Assembly: GCA_000746705.1 (NCBI GenBank)
Contig: JOTC01000002.1
Span: 1-29,361, forward strand
Reading direction: 5' to 3'
DNA length: 29,361 nucleotides
Origin: Marine Group I thaumarchaeote SCGC AAA799-O18
GTDB taxonomy: Archaea > Thermoproteota > Nitrososphaeria > Nitrososphaerales > Nitrosopumilaceae
Shown in pieces: positions 15,006 through 22,818 of this stretch. Within the stretch, counting starts at the first letter, position 1; every line of letters begins with the position of its first letter. The notes below the pieces were generated by a model. That model did not search any database, was not told the DNA's origin, and was given only the letters and a program-made list of their open reading frames with translations. Made by a program: the position numbers and the translations under genes.

Positions 15006-16673
15006 TCACATTGTTGCTTGTTGTGCTTCGTGGAACATCTGGCTCTTTGCACAACCTGCTGCAAGCTCATCACCTGCACCCCTTCTCATAAGACCTCTGT
15101 AAAGACCATCTTCAAGTTTTTCTCCTTGTCGTTCTTCCCATTCCTCAACAGTAATAGAATATTTCTTTTGGATTCTATCCCTATACCATTCTGGAATTAC
15201 ATTAAATGCACAAAATGGAACGATTCTAAGATCAGGTGTCAGATAATGAATATCACATCTTTGTAATCTTTCAAGATCCTCGTTATACTTGTCTTGGAAG
15301 TGCATCATGCCCAAGAAAAGACCTTTAACATGCCAACTGCCTACTGCGTCAAATGATCTTTTCATTAGTATGCTGCTAAACATCTTTGCAAGATCCAAAC
15401 CTGCTGGTTGTTTATCCTTATCAATGAAACTTTTTAGTTTTCTGACTACTTCCAGCATTGTAAAGTACTTGTTAGCTCCAGAACGAATCTGTTCTGATTT
15501 ATCCTCAAACAGTTCAAGCATTCCTTGAATGTCACAAAATCGTGTCATTGGAACAAATTTTTTCGTATCTTCATCTTCAAAGACGTATGTACCAGCACCA
15601 CATGCAAAATGAATTGATAGTTCATACTTTGGTTTGCTTGAAAATGCTTCAATCACGTTTGTAAGTGGCATACAGCTTGGTACTGGCATCCAATCATCAA
15701 CAGTTACCTGCCCCTGTGTCTGTTCTTCTATCCTTTGAATACAATCAGGAATGGTAATTCTATACTTCTCTCTCTCTTGCTTTCCCATCCTTCCAGTTAA
15801 TGATACTGGTTGGAAGTTTACTGCGTGAACAATATCCATGTTCTTTTGTGCATATCTAATAATGCCACCAAGCTCATGATCATTAATTGATTTAATTACA
15901 GTTGGAACAAATACTACAGTTGTTCCTGTTTTTCTACAAGTATCCAACGCATGTGGAATTTCCCAATGGTTCTTTGGATTGGTTCTTGCCGTCACTCCAT
16001 CAAAACTAAGATAAAGATTATTACAACCTGCTAATCTAACATCTCTGCCAGCTTCTGGGTCTAATGCATGACGTATTCCATTAGTATTCATTTGTATGTG
16101 GTCTACATGCTCTTCTTTCATTATCTTGATCAAATCAGTAATATCTTCTCGTAGCATTGGTTCACCGCCAGTAATCTGCATAGAGTTTCCTGGAATTGGT
16201 CTTTCAGCTCTCAGAGTCTTCATCATAGCTCTAACTTGATCTTGGCTTGGTTCATACATGTAGGCTCCTTCAAGTCCTTTCTTTACATAAAAGAAACAAT
16301 ACCAACAAGTAAGATCACATCTGTTTGTAACTATAATATTTGCAAGTCCACTATGAGACAGATGGTTAGAACAAAGCCCACAATTATTTGGGCATGAACA
16401 TTTGTCTTGCATCATAACGTTTGGTGCATGAGCTCCTTTACCGTCAACCCAATAAGTACTAAATTTCTTATACATATCATAGGAACCAAAGTATAATTCC
16501 TCACATTCTCCGTGTGTAGGGCATGTTTTTGACATGTAGACTCTGTTATCTCTTTCAAAGACTTCAGCATCTAAAATCATGTTGCAGTCAGGGCAAATAC
16601 TCTGAGTGAAACGGATGGTTGATTTTTTGCTTAACGATTTCGCTGATTGATTAGAAATCTGAATTAGTGCCAT
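15006..16673 (-). CDS. tes: Radical SAM protein, tetraether lipid synthase (Tes / MJ0619) family
   Basis: The 555-residue protein has the radical SAM cluster motif CDLTCWYC (C119, C123, C126) and the GGEPMLRED SAM-binding region. It has many further cysteines: C27/C30/C51/C57 and C92/C94/C98/C101 before the core, and CGAG, FCDI and RCDIHYL...PFCAFN after it, which fit the extra metal or Fe-S sites of the MJ0619/Tes family. Tes couples two archaeol tails into the membrane-spanning GDGT lipids of thaumarchaea. Length and cysteine layout agree with that family; other radical SAM paralogues with similar N-terminal domains are the main alternative. It is a single gene with its own promoter, divergent from the TrmB-family gene. 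Confidence 0.75.
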   Translation of the reverse strand: MALIQISNQSAKSLSKKSTIRFTQSICPDCNMILDAEVFERDNRVYMSKTCPTHGECEELYFGSYDMYKKFSTYWVDGKGAHAPNVMMQDKCSCPNNCGLCSNHLSHSGLANIIVTNRCDLTCWYCFFYVKKGLEGAYMYEPSQDQVRAMMKTLRAERPIPGNSMQITGGEPMLREDITDLIKIMKEEHVDHIQMNTNGIRHALDPEAGRDVRLAGCNNLYLSFDGVTARTNPKNHWEIPHALDTCRKTGTTVVFVPTVIKSINDHELGGIIRYAQKNMDIVHAVNFQPVSLTGRMGKQEREKYRITIPDCIQRIEEQTQGQVTVDDWMPVPSCMPLTNVIEAFSSKPKYELSIHFACGAGTYVFEDEDTKKFVPMTRFCDIQGMLELFEDKSEQIRSGANKYFTMLEVVRKLKSFIDKDKQPAGLDLAKMFSSILMKRSFDAVGSWHVKGLFLGMMHFQDKYNEDLERLQRCDIHYLTPDLRIVPFCAFNVIPEWYRDRIQKKYSITVEEWEERQGEKLEDGLYRGLMRRGAGDELAAGCAKSQMFHEAQQATM

Positions 16674-16698
16674 TGTTAGTGAAAGTTTTAGAAATCAG

Positions 16699-16705
16699 TA
16701 TTTAA
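16699..16705 (-). promoter_or_regulatory. TATA box for the tes-like gene
   Basis: On the minus strand TTAAATA lies about 32 nt before the ATG at 16673. This predicts a transcript with a very short or no leader, the common archaeal arrangement. Confidence 0.4.
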
Positions 16706-16743
16706 TGAGTTTCATACTATACACCGTTGGAATAGGTGGGTAA

Positions 16744-16752
16744 TTTATAAGG
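16744..16752 (+). promoter_or_regulatory. TATA box for the TrmB/DtxR operon
   Basis: TTTATAAGG lies about 33 nt before the ATG at 16781, predicting transcription start near 16775. A second A/T-rich box (TTATAAAA, about 16760-16767) is closer to the start and less well placed. Confidence 0.4.
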
Positions 16753-16780
16753 TATTTAGTTATAAAATTAGAACGGCAAA

Positions 16781-17551
16781 ATGAGCATTTCCAATCAAAC
16801 ACGAAAATCGCTGGAAAAAGTTGGTCTGACTAGCTATGAGATCAAAGCTTTTACTTCATTATTAAGAAATGGCGAGCTTAATGCCTTAGACTTGAGCCAG
16901 AAATCTACTCTTCCATATTCAAAAATTTATGAAGTTTTGGGTACGTTAGAGGAAAAAGGCTGGGTAGGTTCAGATGAATCAAGACCAACAAGATATTTTG
17001 CTAAATCCCCAAACAGTGCGCTACAAACAACAAAACAAAACAACGAAACGGAATTTCTTAAAAATGAGAAAATAATCATGACTGAACTTAGTCCACTATA
17101 CGAAAAAAGTGGAACAAGTGAACGGCCTGATATCTGGGTTATAACAGGCTACATGAATATAGCAACTAAAATTCTTGAGATTGTAGAATCATGCCGGAAG
17201 GAAGTGTTAATTGCAATCCCGAAAGCCGGAGAAGAATTGGTAAAACAAGCATTGCCAAGAATTAGGCAACTACATGATAAAGGTATTAAAATCACTATTC
17301 TAACATCTGACAAATTTGACAAAGATGCTATCAAAGGATTAAAACGAGTTTCCACTGTAAAGATCAAGAAAGGGCTCTTTGGTGGTGGTATAATTTCAGA
17401 TAAGCAGTACGTAGTAATATTATTGGGGCCTGAAGTTAGTCATTCAAGTAGTTCTGAAATTATAGCTATCTGTACAGATCATGCGGCACTATCTGGTTTT
17501 GCAAGTGAATACTTTGAATATTTATTAAAAGATACTTCGGAAGTAAAATAA
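16781..17551 (+). CDS. TrmB-family transcriptional regulator
   Basis: The 256-residue protein has an N-terminal winged helix-turn-helix of the TrmB type (about residues 8-75: LEKVGLTSYEIKAFTSLLRNG, LPYSKIYEVLGTLEEKGWV). A C-terminal half (PDIWVITGYMNIATKI, KEVLIAIPKAGEELV) is the domain used by this family to sense small ligands or to dimerise. TrmB proteins control sugar and central metabolism in some archaea, and thaumarchaea hold many uncharacterised members. It overlaps the DtxR-family gene by 1 nt (TAATG), so both are made from one mRNA, suggesting a joint regulatory input. No target is evident from the sequence. Confidence 0.85.
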   Translation: MSISNQTRKSLEKVGLTSYEIKAFTSLLRNGELNALDLSQKSTLPYSKIYEVLGTLEEKGWVGSDESRPTRYFAKSPNSALQTTKQNNETEFLKNEKIIMTELSPLYEKSGTSERPDIWVITGYMNIATKILEIVESCRKEVLIAIPKAGEELVKQALPRIRQLHDKGIKITILTSDKFDKDAIKGLKRVSTVKIKKGLFGGGIISDKQYVVILLGPEVSHSSSSEIIAICTDHAALSGFASEYFEYLLKDTSEVK

Positions 17552-18009
17552 TGACAACAAAGGATGATGAAATACTATTTGTCGGAACTGCTGAAGCAGA
17601 ACACGTTGAAATGTATCTGAAGGCAATTTGGCATATAAAAGAACGAAAAGAGGAGGTAAAAATTAGTACTATTGCAAAAATTCTGAATGTTAGACAGCCA
17701 AGTGTTGTCCAAATGTTAAAAAAACTAAATGAAAAACAATTGGTGGAATATAACAAAGCTGGAGTAATCCTTACTGAAAACGGTGAGAATATCGGTTCAA
17801 GTATGATGAGAAACAGCAGGCTACTTGAAGTGTTGATGGATAGTGCGCTTAAGGTGGAAATTGATGAGGAAATGGTGTGTGGAATAGAACATCATATGAA
17901 CAAGCAATTTACGGATGCTTTATGTACTATGCTAAATCATCCACGAAAATGCCCACATAATCATGAAATTCCTTTAGGAGCATGTTGTGCCAAAAATGAA
18001 ACAGGTTAG
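17551..18009 (+). CDS. DtxR/MntR-family metal-dependent repressor
   Basis: The 152-residue protein has the two-domain form of the MntR type, without a third SH3-like domain. Residues 15-75 are the winged helix (EMYLKAIWHI, VRQPSVVQMLKKLNEKQLVEY). Residues 80-150 are the dimerisation and metal domain, with CGIEHHM (C110, E113, H114) and HPRKCPHNHEIPLG matching the metal-ligand regions of DtxR and MntR. It should repress metal-uptake or metal-enzyme genes when Fe, Mn or a similar ion is plentiful. A palindrome resembling DtxR-family operators is present at 25578-25591 before the multicopper oxidase-ZIP operon, a plausible but untested target. It is translationally coupled to the TrmB gene. Confidence 0.88.
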   Translation: MTTKDDEILFVGTAEAEHVEMYLKAIWHIKERKEEVKISTIAKILNVRQPSVVQMLKKLNEKQLVEYNKAGVILTENGENIGSSMMRNSRLLEVLMDSALKVEIDEEMVCGIEHHMNKQFTDALCTMLNHPRKCPHNHEIPLGACCAKNETG

Positions 18010-18066
18010 ACATAACTTGTTTTATTATATTACAGATAATATTACGAAATATAGAGTGATTAAATT

Positions 18067-18231
18067 TTGACATGCTTTTGCGGATGTGAAAATTTTGAAA
18101 AAAACCCGAATGGTAGATATCTTGCATGTGTAAAATGTGGTCATGGACGACAAAATCACGATGATGAATTTCGGGCATCTGCAAGGATGAATGAAGAATT
18201 GTCACAAAAACGTGATAGTGATTTTGGTTAA
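18067..18231 (+). CDS. Small zinc-ribbon protein (54 aa)
   Basis: The frame starts at TTG (an in-frame TAA lies two codons upstream) and ends in TAA. It encodes MTCFCGCENFEKNPNGRYLACVKCGHGRQNHDDEF and an Asn/Glu-rich tail. Cysteines at 3, 5, 7, 21 and 24 plus nearby histidines form a plausible rubredoxin-knuckle-like zinc site. It is 57 nt after the DtxR-family stop on the same strand. No family is recognised. The strongly patterned cysteines and clean frame argue for a real gene, perhaps a regulator-associated metal-binding protein. Confidence 0.55.
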   Translation: MTCFCGCENFEKNPNGRYLACVKCGHGRQNHDDEFRASARMNEELSQKRDSDFG

Positions 18232-18257
18232 ATTATCTTCAAATATTTCATAAATAC

Positions 18258-18332
18258 CAAGTCGCAGGCTCAGAACTCAAGATCCTCATCATCTAGTCAA
18301 AGGGACAAGCTCATCAATGCCTGCAAGACTTG
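18258..18332 (-). ncRNA. Probable C/D box sRNA
   Basis: On the minus strand the ends form a terminal stem (AAGTC and GCAGGC pairing with GCCTGC and GACTT, a 2-nt bulge between). Inside, in order, are box C TGATGA, a spacer GCTTGTCCCT, a weak D' (TTGA), a 4-nt loop, box C' ATGATGA, a 12-nt spacer GGATCTTGAGTT and a perfect box D CTGA adjoining the stem. This is the layout of archaeal 2'-O-methylation guide RNAs. By the D+5 rule the second guide would direct methylation of the last C in a target AACTC. I could not place the targets. It lies between the zinc-ribbon gene and the next plus-strand gene. Confidence 0.65.
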
Positions 18333-18368
18333 TTTAAGTAAATACTAATTGAATCTTTCAAGAAGCTT

Positions 18369-18377
18369 GATAAATAA
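18369..18377 (+). promoter_or_regulatory. TATA box for the 131-aa hypothetical gene
   Basis: GATAAATAA lies about 25-29 nt before the ATG at 18398, consistent with a leaderless transcript. Confidence 0.4.
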
Positions 18378-18397
18378 CGACGAATATTGTATCAGAA

Positions 18398-18793
18398 ATG
18401 GTAAAAATAGATGCTACTACATCATTGGAAAACTTTCGTAGATTTACGTTAGTAAGCACTTGTAGCTCATTTGCTCCGCAGAGTTATACGGAAGATGCAG
18501 AAGTTTTTCCAGAGCGTGAGGAAAGCCTAGGTTCCATATACGTTGAAGCTGCTGATAAAGTGACTTTAAAGAAGATCAGAGATATCACATTTGTGAATGC
18601 GAGAGATGTTTTAGGAATAATCTATAATTCAAAAACCGGAAATACAAATCTTAAGTGGCGCCAGATTAGACATAATAGTGGTAAAGTTATCGGAGAGGCT
18701 TCATCAAATTCTCTTGTAAATTTGGTACAAAGTGGTGTTATTACCCGTGAATGGGTAGAAAAATACGTTCAAAAAATGACGCAAGAAAATTGA
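18398..18793 (+). CDS. Hypothetical protein (131 aa), probably lineage-specific
   Basis: I do not recognise a family. The protein has no signal peptide or membrane segment and is mixed alpha/beta by composition. The N-terminal third carries FRRFTLVSTCSSFAPQSY, the middle has LKKIRDITFVNARDVLGIIY and the end has a Leu/Val-rich helix before EKYVQKMTQEN. It has good archaeal coding character and a TATA box at leaderless distance. It is 31 nt upstream of the Pelota gene on the same strand, so it might be co-transcribed with it. Confidence 0.6.
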   Translation: MVKIDATTSLENFRRFTLVSTCSSFAPQSYTEDAEVFPEREESLGSIYVEAADKVTLKKIRDITFVNARDVLGIIYNSKTGNTNLKWRQIRHNSGKVIGEASSNSLVNLVQSGVITREWVEKYVQKMTQEN

Positions 18794-18824
18794 AAAGTTT
18801 TGTTTCAACATAGGAAGAATAGAT

Positions 18825-19877
18825 ATGCTAACAAAGATTATTGATAATAATTCAATATCATGTATACCAGAAGATTCTGATGATCTGATTATACTTCGCC
18901 GAATAATAAAAAAAGGTGATATAATTGTTGGTGAGACCACTCGTGTTATCAAACAAGAAAAGGATTTTGCAAGACCTGACAAAGGGGAACGAATTAAGAT
19001 TAGATTGTCACTTGATGTTGAAAAAATATCTCTGGATGATGTGTTAGATAGAATACGTGTAGGTGGAATGATTAAGGAATCAAACAACGAATCAATTCCG
19101 CACGGCTCACATCACTCGTTTATTATTAAAATTGATCAGGCATTTAACATAATCAAAAAGAAATGGACATCAGTAGAAAAAAAACTCCTCAAAACCAATA
19201 ATCAAAACCTGGCATTTATCTTAATTGCAATAGATACCAGTGATTGTGGTATTGGAAAACTTAAGGGAACACACCTACACATACTACAAAATATTTATTC
19301 TGGTTCTAGCGGAAAGCGATATAAAACAAATTTTAAAATTGAAAATTTCTTTGATGAAATTTCAAAAGCTTTGTTATCAGTTGTAAGAACTAATGAACAA
19401 ATCATAATCTTTGGACCGGGTGAAACAAAAAATAGATTTGCAAACTTTCTTGGAAAGACACAGATGGGACAGAATCATCAAGTAAAAGTAGTTGAGGGTA
19501 TTGATTCAGGTGGAGAAGACGGTATTCATTTATTTACTAAATCCAAATCAATGAAGGAGATAATTTCAAACAGTAAGCTTGCGAAAGTCTCTGATATAAT
19601 AGATGAAGTAATGTTTCTTGCCAACAAAAAAAGCCGTAAATTCACGATGGGTCTTGAAGAGACTAGGAAAGCAAATCAATACGGTGCAATAGACTCACTT
19701 ATTTTTTCTGAAAAGGTAATTCAAAGTAACAATGAACAAGAGGTTATAGATTTTCTTAACGATGTTGAATCGAAAGGCAGTAGTATTTATGGTGTGGACG
19801 CTACTACTGATGCCGGACTAAGAGTAACAGGACTTGGCGGTATTATTTCAATTCTAAGATTTGCAGTAGAAGGCTAA
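18825..19877 (+). CDS. pelA: Pelota (archaeal Dom34), mRNA surveillance / ribosome rescue
   Basis: The 350-residue protein matches archaeal Pelota. The N-terminal Sm-like domain includes DSDDLIILRRIIKKGDIIVG and the loop TTRVIK. The middle domain starts near residue 125 (LAFILIAIDTSDCGIG) and the C-terminal eRF1-like domain ends in DATTDAGLRVTGLGGIISIL. Pelota resembles eRF1 but lacks the GGQ motif, and none is seen here. With aABCE1 and aEF1-alpha it recognises stalled ribosomes and promotes their splitting. Its last 4 nt overlap the convergent cutA stop. Confidence 0.93.
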   Translation: MLTKIIDNNSISCIPEDSDDLIILRRIIKKGDIIVGETTRVIKQEKDFARPDKGERIKIRLSLDVEKISLDDVLDRIRVGGMIKESNNESIPHGSHHSFIIKIDQAFNIIKKKWTSVEKKLLKTNNQNLAFILIAIDTSDCGIGKLKGTHLHILQNIYSGSSGKRYKTNFKIENFFDEISKALLSVVRTNEQIIIFGPGETKNRFANFLGKTQMGQNHQVKVVEGIDSGGEDGIHLFTKSKSMKEIISNSKLAKVSDIIDEVMFLANKKSRKFTMGLEETRKANQYGAIDSLIFSEKVIQSNNEQEVIDFLNDVESKGSSIYGVDATTDAGLRVTGLGGIISILRFAVEG

Positions 19878-20185
19878 CGAGTAGAATCTGCCAACCAATT
19901 TAGATATGGTTGGTTAATCGAATCCACATTAATTTCTGCAATTTCTGGAATGTCATACGGGTGAAGTTTCCTCAGTTCTTTTCCTAGTAATGCCAGATTT
20001 TTTTTGGTAGTTTTGAAAAGTGCTAGATATTCAGACTGATTTTCAATCTTTCTTTTCCATGTATAAACAGATGAAATCTTGATGATATTAACACACGCAG
20101 CCAGTTTTTTCTCTACCAGTTGGTTGGCAATCTTTGTAATTGATTGTTTATCAGGAAATGTTGATACAATAATCGCTGGTTTCAC
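19874..20185 (-). CDS. cutA: CutA1 divalent-cation tolerance protein
   Basis: The 103-residue protein has the CutA1 pattern: IIVSTFPDKQSITKIANQL, LAACVNII, YTWKRKIE, LALFKTTK and LHPYDIPEI. CutA1 is a small, very stable trimer linked to copper and divalent-cation tolerance, with a still unclear biochemical role. The start is GTG at 20185; no better ATG is available at the family's usual N terminus. It diverges from the site-2 protease gene across 43 bp. Confidence 0.92.
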   Translation of the reverse strand: MKPAIIVSTFPDKQSITKIANQLVEKKLAACVNIIKISSVYTWKRKIENQSEYLALFKTTKKNLALLGKELRKLHPYDIPEIAEINVDSINQPYLNWLADSTR

Positions 20186-20228
20186 AGTAACCGATAAATT
20201 TACGTGATTAAAAAAAGTAGCAATCGAT

Positions 20229-21425
20229 TTGGCACTTGACTTTCTTACGGAAAATGCGATAATTTATGTTCTTATTGCGTGGGTTGTTATCTTAATTATA
20301 GCAAAATCTCTAAAACTGGAAAAACATGGTTTTACGATAAAGGCCTACAGCCTCACATACAAAAATACTCAAGTTCAGTCTGTGCTTTCAAAAATGTTAA
20401 CTAGAACTAGACGAGGGATTCGAATTTTTGCTGATGTTAGTGTAGTAGCAGGATTTTTGATGATGGGATTTGCATTTTGGTTTTTGCTTTCAAACATTTC
20501 AAACTATTTTGTAGAGCCAACTGAGTTTGCTGAACTAACTGTACTGATACCTGGTGTTACACTAACTTCTGCTTCTGCCATATTGTATTTTCTATTATCT
20601 ATTCCAATAGTTCTTGTCATTCACGAAGGTGCTCATGGTATAGTAGCTTCTCTAGAAAAAATAAAGATCAAGACTGGAGGGTTTGCCATTTTCATTGCAC
20701 TGTTTGCAGGATTTGTGGAACCAGATGAGAAGGAATTTGATAAAGCAAAAAAAATATCAAGGCTTAGGGTTATAGGAGCAGGAGCAACTTCAAATGTCAT
20801 CTTTGCATTTGCGTTAGGAGTAATTTTATTAACAAACCCATTATTTGCGTTGATTTTACCAGAACCGTTTTTGGAGTGGTTTTATGAAGCACCAGATGGC
20901 GTGAGCATAATTTCAATTATTGAAGGTAGTGGTGCGGAAAAAGCAGGTCTACAAAAAAATGATGTAATAATAGGAATAGAAGGCGTACCCATTATAACTC
21001 CTTTAGATTTTCAAAAAGTTGATCTGAAACCCGGAGATACTGTTACTGTTACAGTAAAAAGAGATGGACAACAGTTACAATTCCCTGTTGAGATCATGTC
21101 TTCTCCTGATGATCCTGACAAGGGTCTAGTTGGCATTATGAGAGATAACGCGTTTTACAAACCAGTTTACAATCTCATAGAATGGGATCCTCAAGTATCT
21201 ATGTTTCTACTTTGGCTATGGATGATTTCATTTTTTATTGGAATCATCAACATGCTTCCGTTGCCTATACTTGATGGTGGGAAGTTTATCTACACTATTA
21301 TTGAGAAGAAAGCATCCGAGGTAAAAATTAATGCAATTATGTTTTCGATTTATGGAGTTACTTTCACGATATTTGGTCTTAATATTGCATTATCTTATAT
21401 GAAATCTGGTTGGTTTACGATTTAA
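20229..21425 (+). CDS. Site-2 protease (M50 family) with PDZ domain
   Basis: The 398-residue membrane protein starts at TTG; an in-frame stop just upstream limits the choice. It has an N-terminal span (about 10-25), further spans near 75-100 and 112-135, the zinc motif VIHEGAHG (HExxH) near residue 136 and, late in the protein, MLPLPILDGGKF (the NxxPxxxLDG motif) that completes the active site. Between them a PDZ-like segment (VSIISIIEGSGAEKAGLQKND, then TVTVTVKRDGQ) faces outward. S2P enzymes cut transmembrane substrates to release regulators or recycle signal peptides. Archaeal targets are largely unknown. Confidence 0.88.
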   Translation: MALDFLTENAIIYVLIAWVVILIIAKSLKLEKHGFTIKAYSLTYKNTQVQSVLSKMLTRTRRGIRIFADVSVVAGFLMMGFAFWFLLSNISNYFVEPTEFAELTVLIPGVTLTSASAILYFLLSIPIVLVIHEGAHGIVASLEKIKIKTGGFAIFIALFAGFVEPDEKEFDKAKKISRLRVIGAGATSNVIFAFALGVILLTNPLFALILPEPFLEWFYEAPDGVSIISIIEGSGAEKAGLQKNDVIIGIEGVPIITPLDFQKVDLKPGDTVTVTVKRDGQQLQFPVEIMSSPDDPDKGLVGIMRDNAFYKPVYNLIEWDPQVSMFLLWLWMISFFIGIINMLPLPILDGGKFIYTIIEKKASEVKINAIMFSIYGVTFTIFGLNIALSYMKSGWFTI

Positions 21426-21487
21426 TGTTGATTTTAGAATAAATTTAGAAAACAAGAAGATATTAGGCAAGAATTTTTTTAAAAATC

Positions 21488-22396
21488 ATGAAATGTGATA
21501 AGTGTGAAAACACATCAGTATACTCTAGAAAGTATTCTGGAGAAAATCTTTGTTCTGAATGTTTTTCTAATTCCATTTTGCACAAGATTGCTAGAACAAT
21601 CTCAAAATATAAGATGATAAAAAATAATGAACTTGTTTGTGTGGCTGTTTCTGGAGGAAAAGATTCTCTTGTATTATTAGATGTTTTAAATAAAATGTCA
21701 AAAACCCATAATTTTAGGCTGTCTGCTGTAACCATTGATGAGGGAATTACGGGATATAGAGATGAGGCACTTGAGATTGTCAAAAACTTTTGTTCACAAT
21801 TAAAAATTGGATACAAAACCTTCTCATACAAAGAACTGTTTGATCTTACCTTGGAAGAGTCATTACATCTAAGAAGTGAACAGAAACTTTCTTCATGTTC
21901 AATCTGTGGGACATTTAGAAGACGGGCCTTGGATCACGCAGCACAAACAATTAACGCGGATGTTATTGCAACAGGTCATAATTTGGACGATGTTCTCCAA
22001 ACGTTTCTTATTAACGCTCTATCAGGTGATGTTAGCAAGATTGGTTGGATGAATCCTGATAGATCTTCAAACAAACTAAAAAAGATCAAGCCATTATGTG
22101 AGGTTTATGAATCTGAGATTGTCTTTTATGCATTTATAAATAATCTGCCCTTTCAAACTGAGCCATGTCCACATATGGATGAGGGTATTAGAACTGAGAT
22201 CCGTGAGTTTCTAAATTCACTTGAATCAAATCATCACGGAATCAAAAATAATATGTACAATTCAGTTTTAAAACTTTCTGAAATTACTAAAAAAGCTAAT
22301 CAAAAAGAAAAACGAATTTGTTTAGTTTGTGGAAATGAATGTACTGGTAAGATTTGTTCTGTGTGTAATATGATAACGCGTTTAACAAACGATTGA
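21488..22396 (+). CDS. ttuA: PP-loop tRNA thiolation protein (TtuA/Ncs6 family)
   Basis: The 302-residue protein is an N-type PP-loop ATPase with the motif VSGGKDSLVLLD near residues 55-66. It has three cysteine groups: an N-terminal zinc finger (MKCDKCE and ENLCSECF), the catalytic/Fe-S pair (SCSICGTFRRRALDH and PLCEVYE), and a C-terminal zinc finger (CLVCGNECTGKICSVC). TtuA and Ncs6/CTU1 adenylate uridine in tRNA, at position 54 or 34 respectively, and replace its oxygen with sulfur supplied by a ubiquitin-like carrier. Both specificities share these motifs, so the modified position cannot be settled here. The gene precedes the SRP RNA gene on the same strand. Confidence 0.85.
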   Translation: MKCDKCENTSVYSRKYSGENLCSECFSNSILHKIARTISKYKMIKNNELVCVAVSGGKDSLVLLDVLNKMSKTHNFRLSAVTIDEGITGYRDEALEIVKNFCSQLKIGYKTFSYKELFDLTLEESLHLRSEQKLSSCSICGTFRRRALDHAAQTINADVIATGHNLDDVLQTFLINALSGDVSKIGWMNPDRSSNKLKKIKPLCEVYESEIVFYAFINNLPFQTEPCPHMDEGIRTEIREFLNSLESNHHGIKNNMYNSVLKLSEITKKANQKEKRICLVCGNECTGKICSVCNMITRLTND

Positions 22397-22404
22397 TCCT
22401 AATT

Positions 22405-22414
22405 CAAATATAAC
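22405..22414 (+). promoter_or_regulatory. TATA box for SRP RNA
   Basis: CAAATATAAC lies about 20-27 nt before the inferred 5' end of the SRP RNA (22432), as expected for an archaeal stable-RNA promoter. Confidence 0.4.
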
Positions 22415-22431
22415 ACTAGTTTGTATTATGA

Positions 22432-22751
22432 ACGGTAGTAGGTAGGATTGGGGTGCCAGCCGTGCCCTGTTCTGAAACCGGCTATATGCAGAGATCAGTA
22501 ACTGCTGGATAAATCTCTAGATTGGCAATTCCCGCTTGGTATGCGGAAATGAAATCACGCCGAGGCGGGTGGTTGTAGGACTGGAATCATCCGAAGGGAT
22601 GAACTCTAAGACTGAACCATTGAAAGGGATCAGGTCCGGGAGGGAGCAATCCTAAGATGGAACATCCACGCTTCCTCGTCAACGTGGCGGATCTTGTATG
22701 CCTTGAAACGGGGTTATCGTTCTAGTCTGGAACCAGCAGGGCTACTACCGT
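22432..22751 (+). ncRNA. ffs: Signal recognition particle RNA (archaeal 7S RNA)
   Basis: About 320 nt with ends that pair perfectly over 10 bp (ACGGTAGTAG with CTACTACCGT), which is helix 1 of archaeal SRP RNA. The conserved helix 8 core appears as GATCAGGTCCGGGAGGGAGC (22628-22647), nearly identical to the universal SRP54-binding loop. The 5' part GGGTGCCAGCC and CTGTTCTGAAACC fits the Alu-domain region. Length and closing helix 1 both agree with the archaeal form. The RNA forms the particle that carries signal-peptide-bearing ribosomes to the membrane. Confidence 0.93.
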
Positions 22752-22818
22752 TTGTGTTTCAATGCTAAAAATATCTTATGGTAAACATGTCATAGTTTAA
22801 TAAATTGAATTATGAATT

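Noticed and set aside
14995..15010. CRP-like inverted repeat TGTGACTACAATCACA before the allophanate-hydrolase-C-like gene
   Set aside because: The arms are only 5 bp, it overlaps the last codons of the tes-like gene, and no CRP-type regulator is seen; it may be chance.
18258..18332. Plus-strand stem as a riboswitch or terminator
   Set aside because: The C, C' and D box order only makes sense on the minus strand, and no T-run follows the stem on the plus strand.
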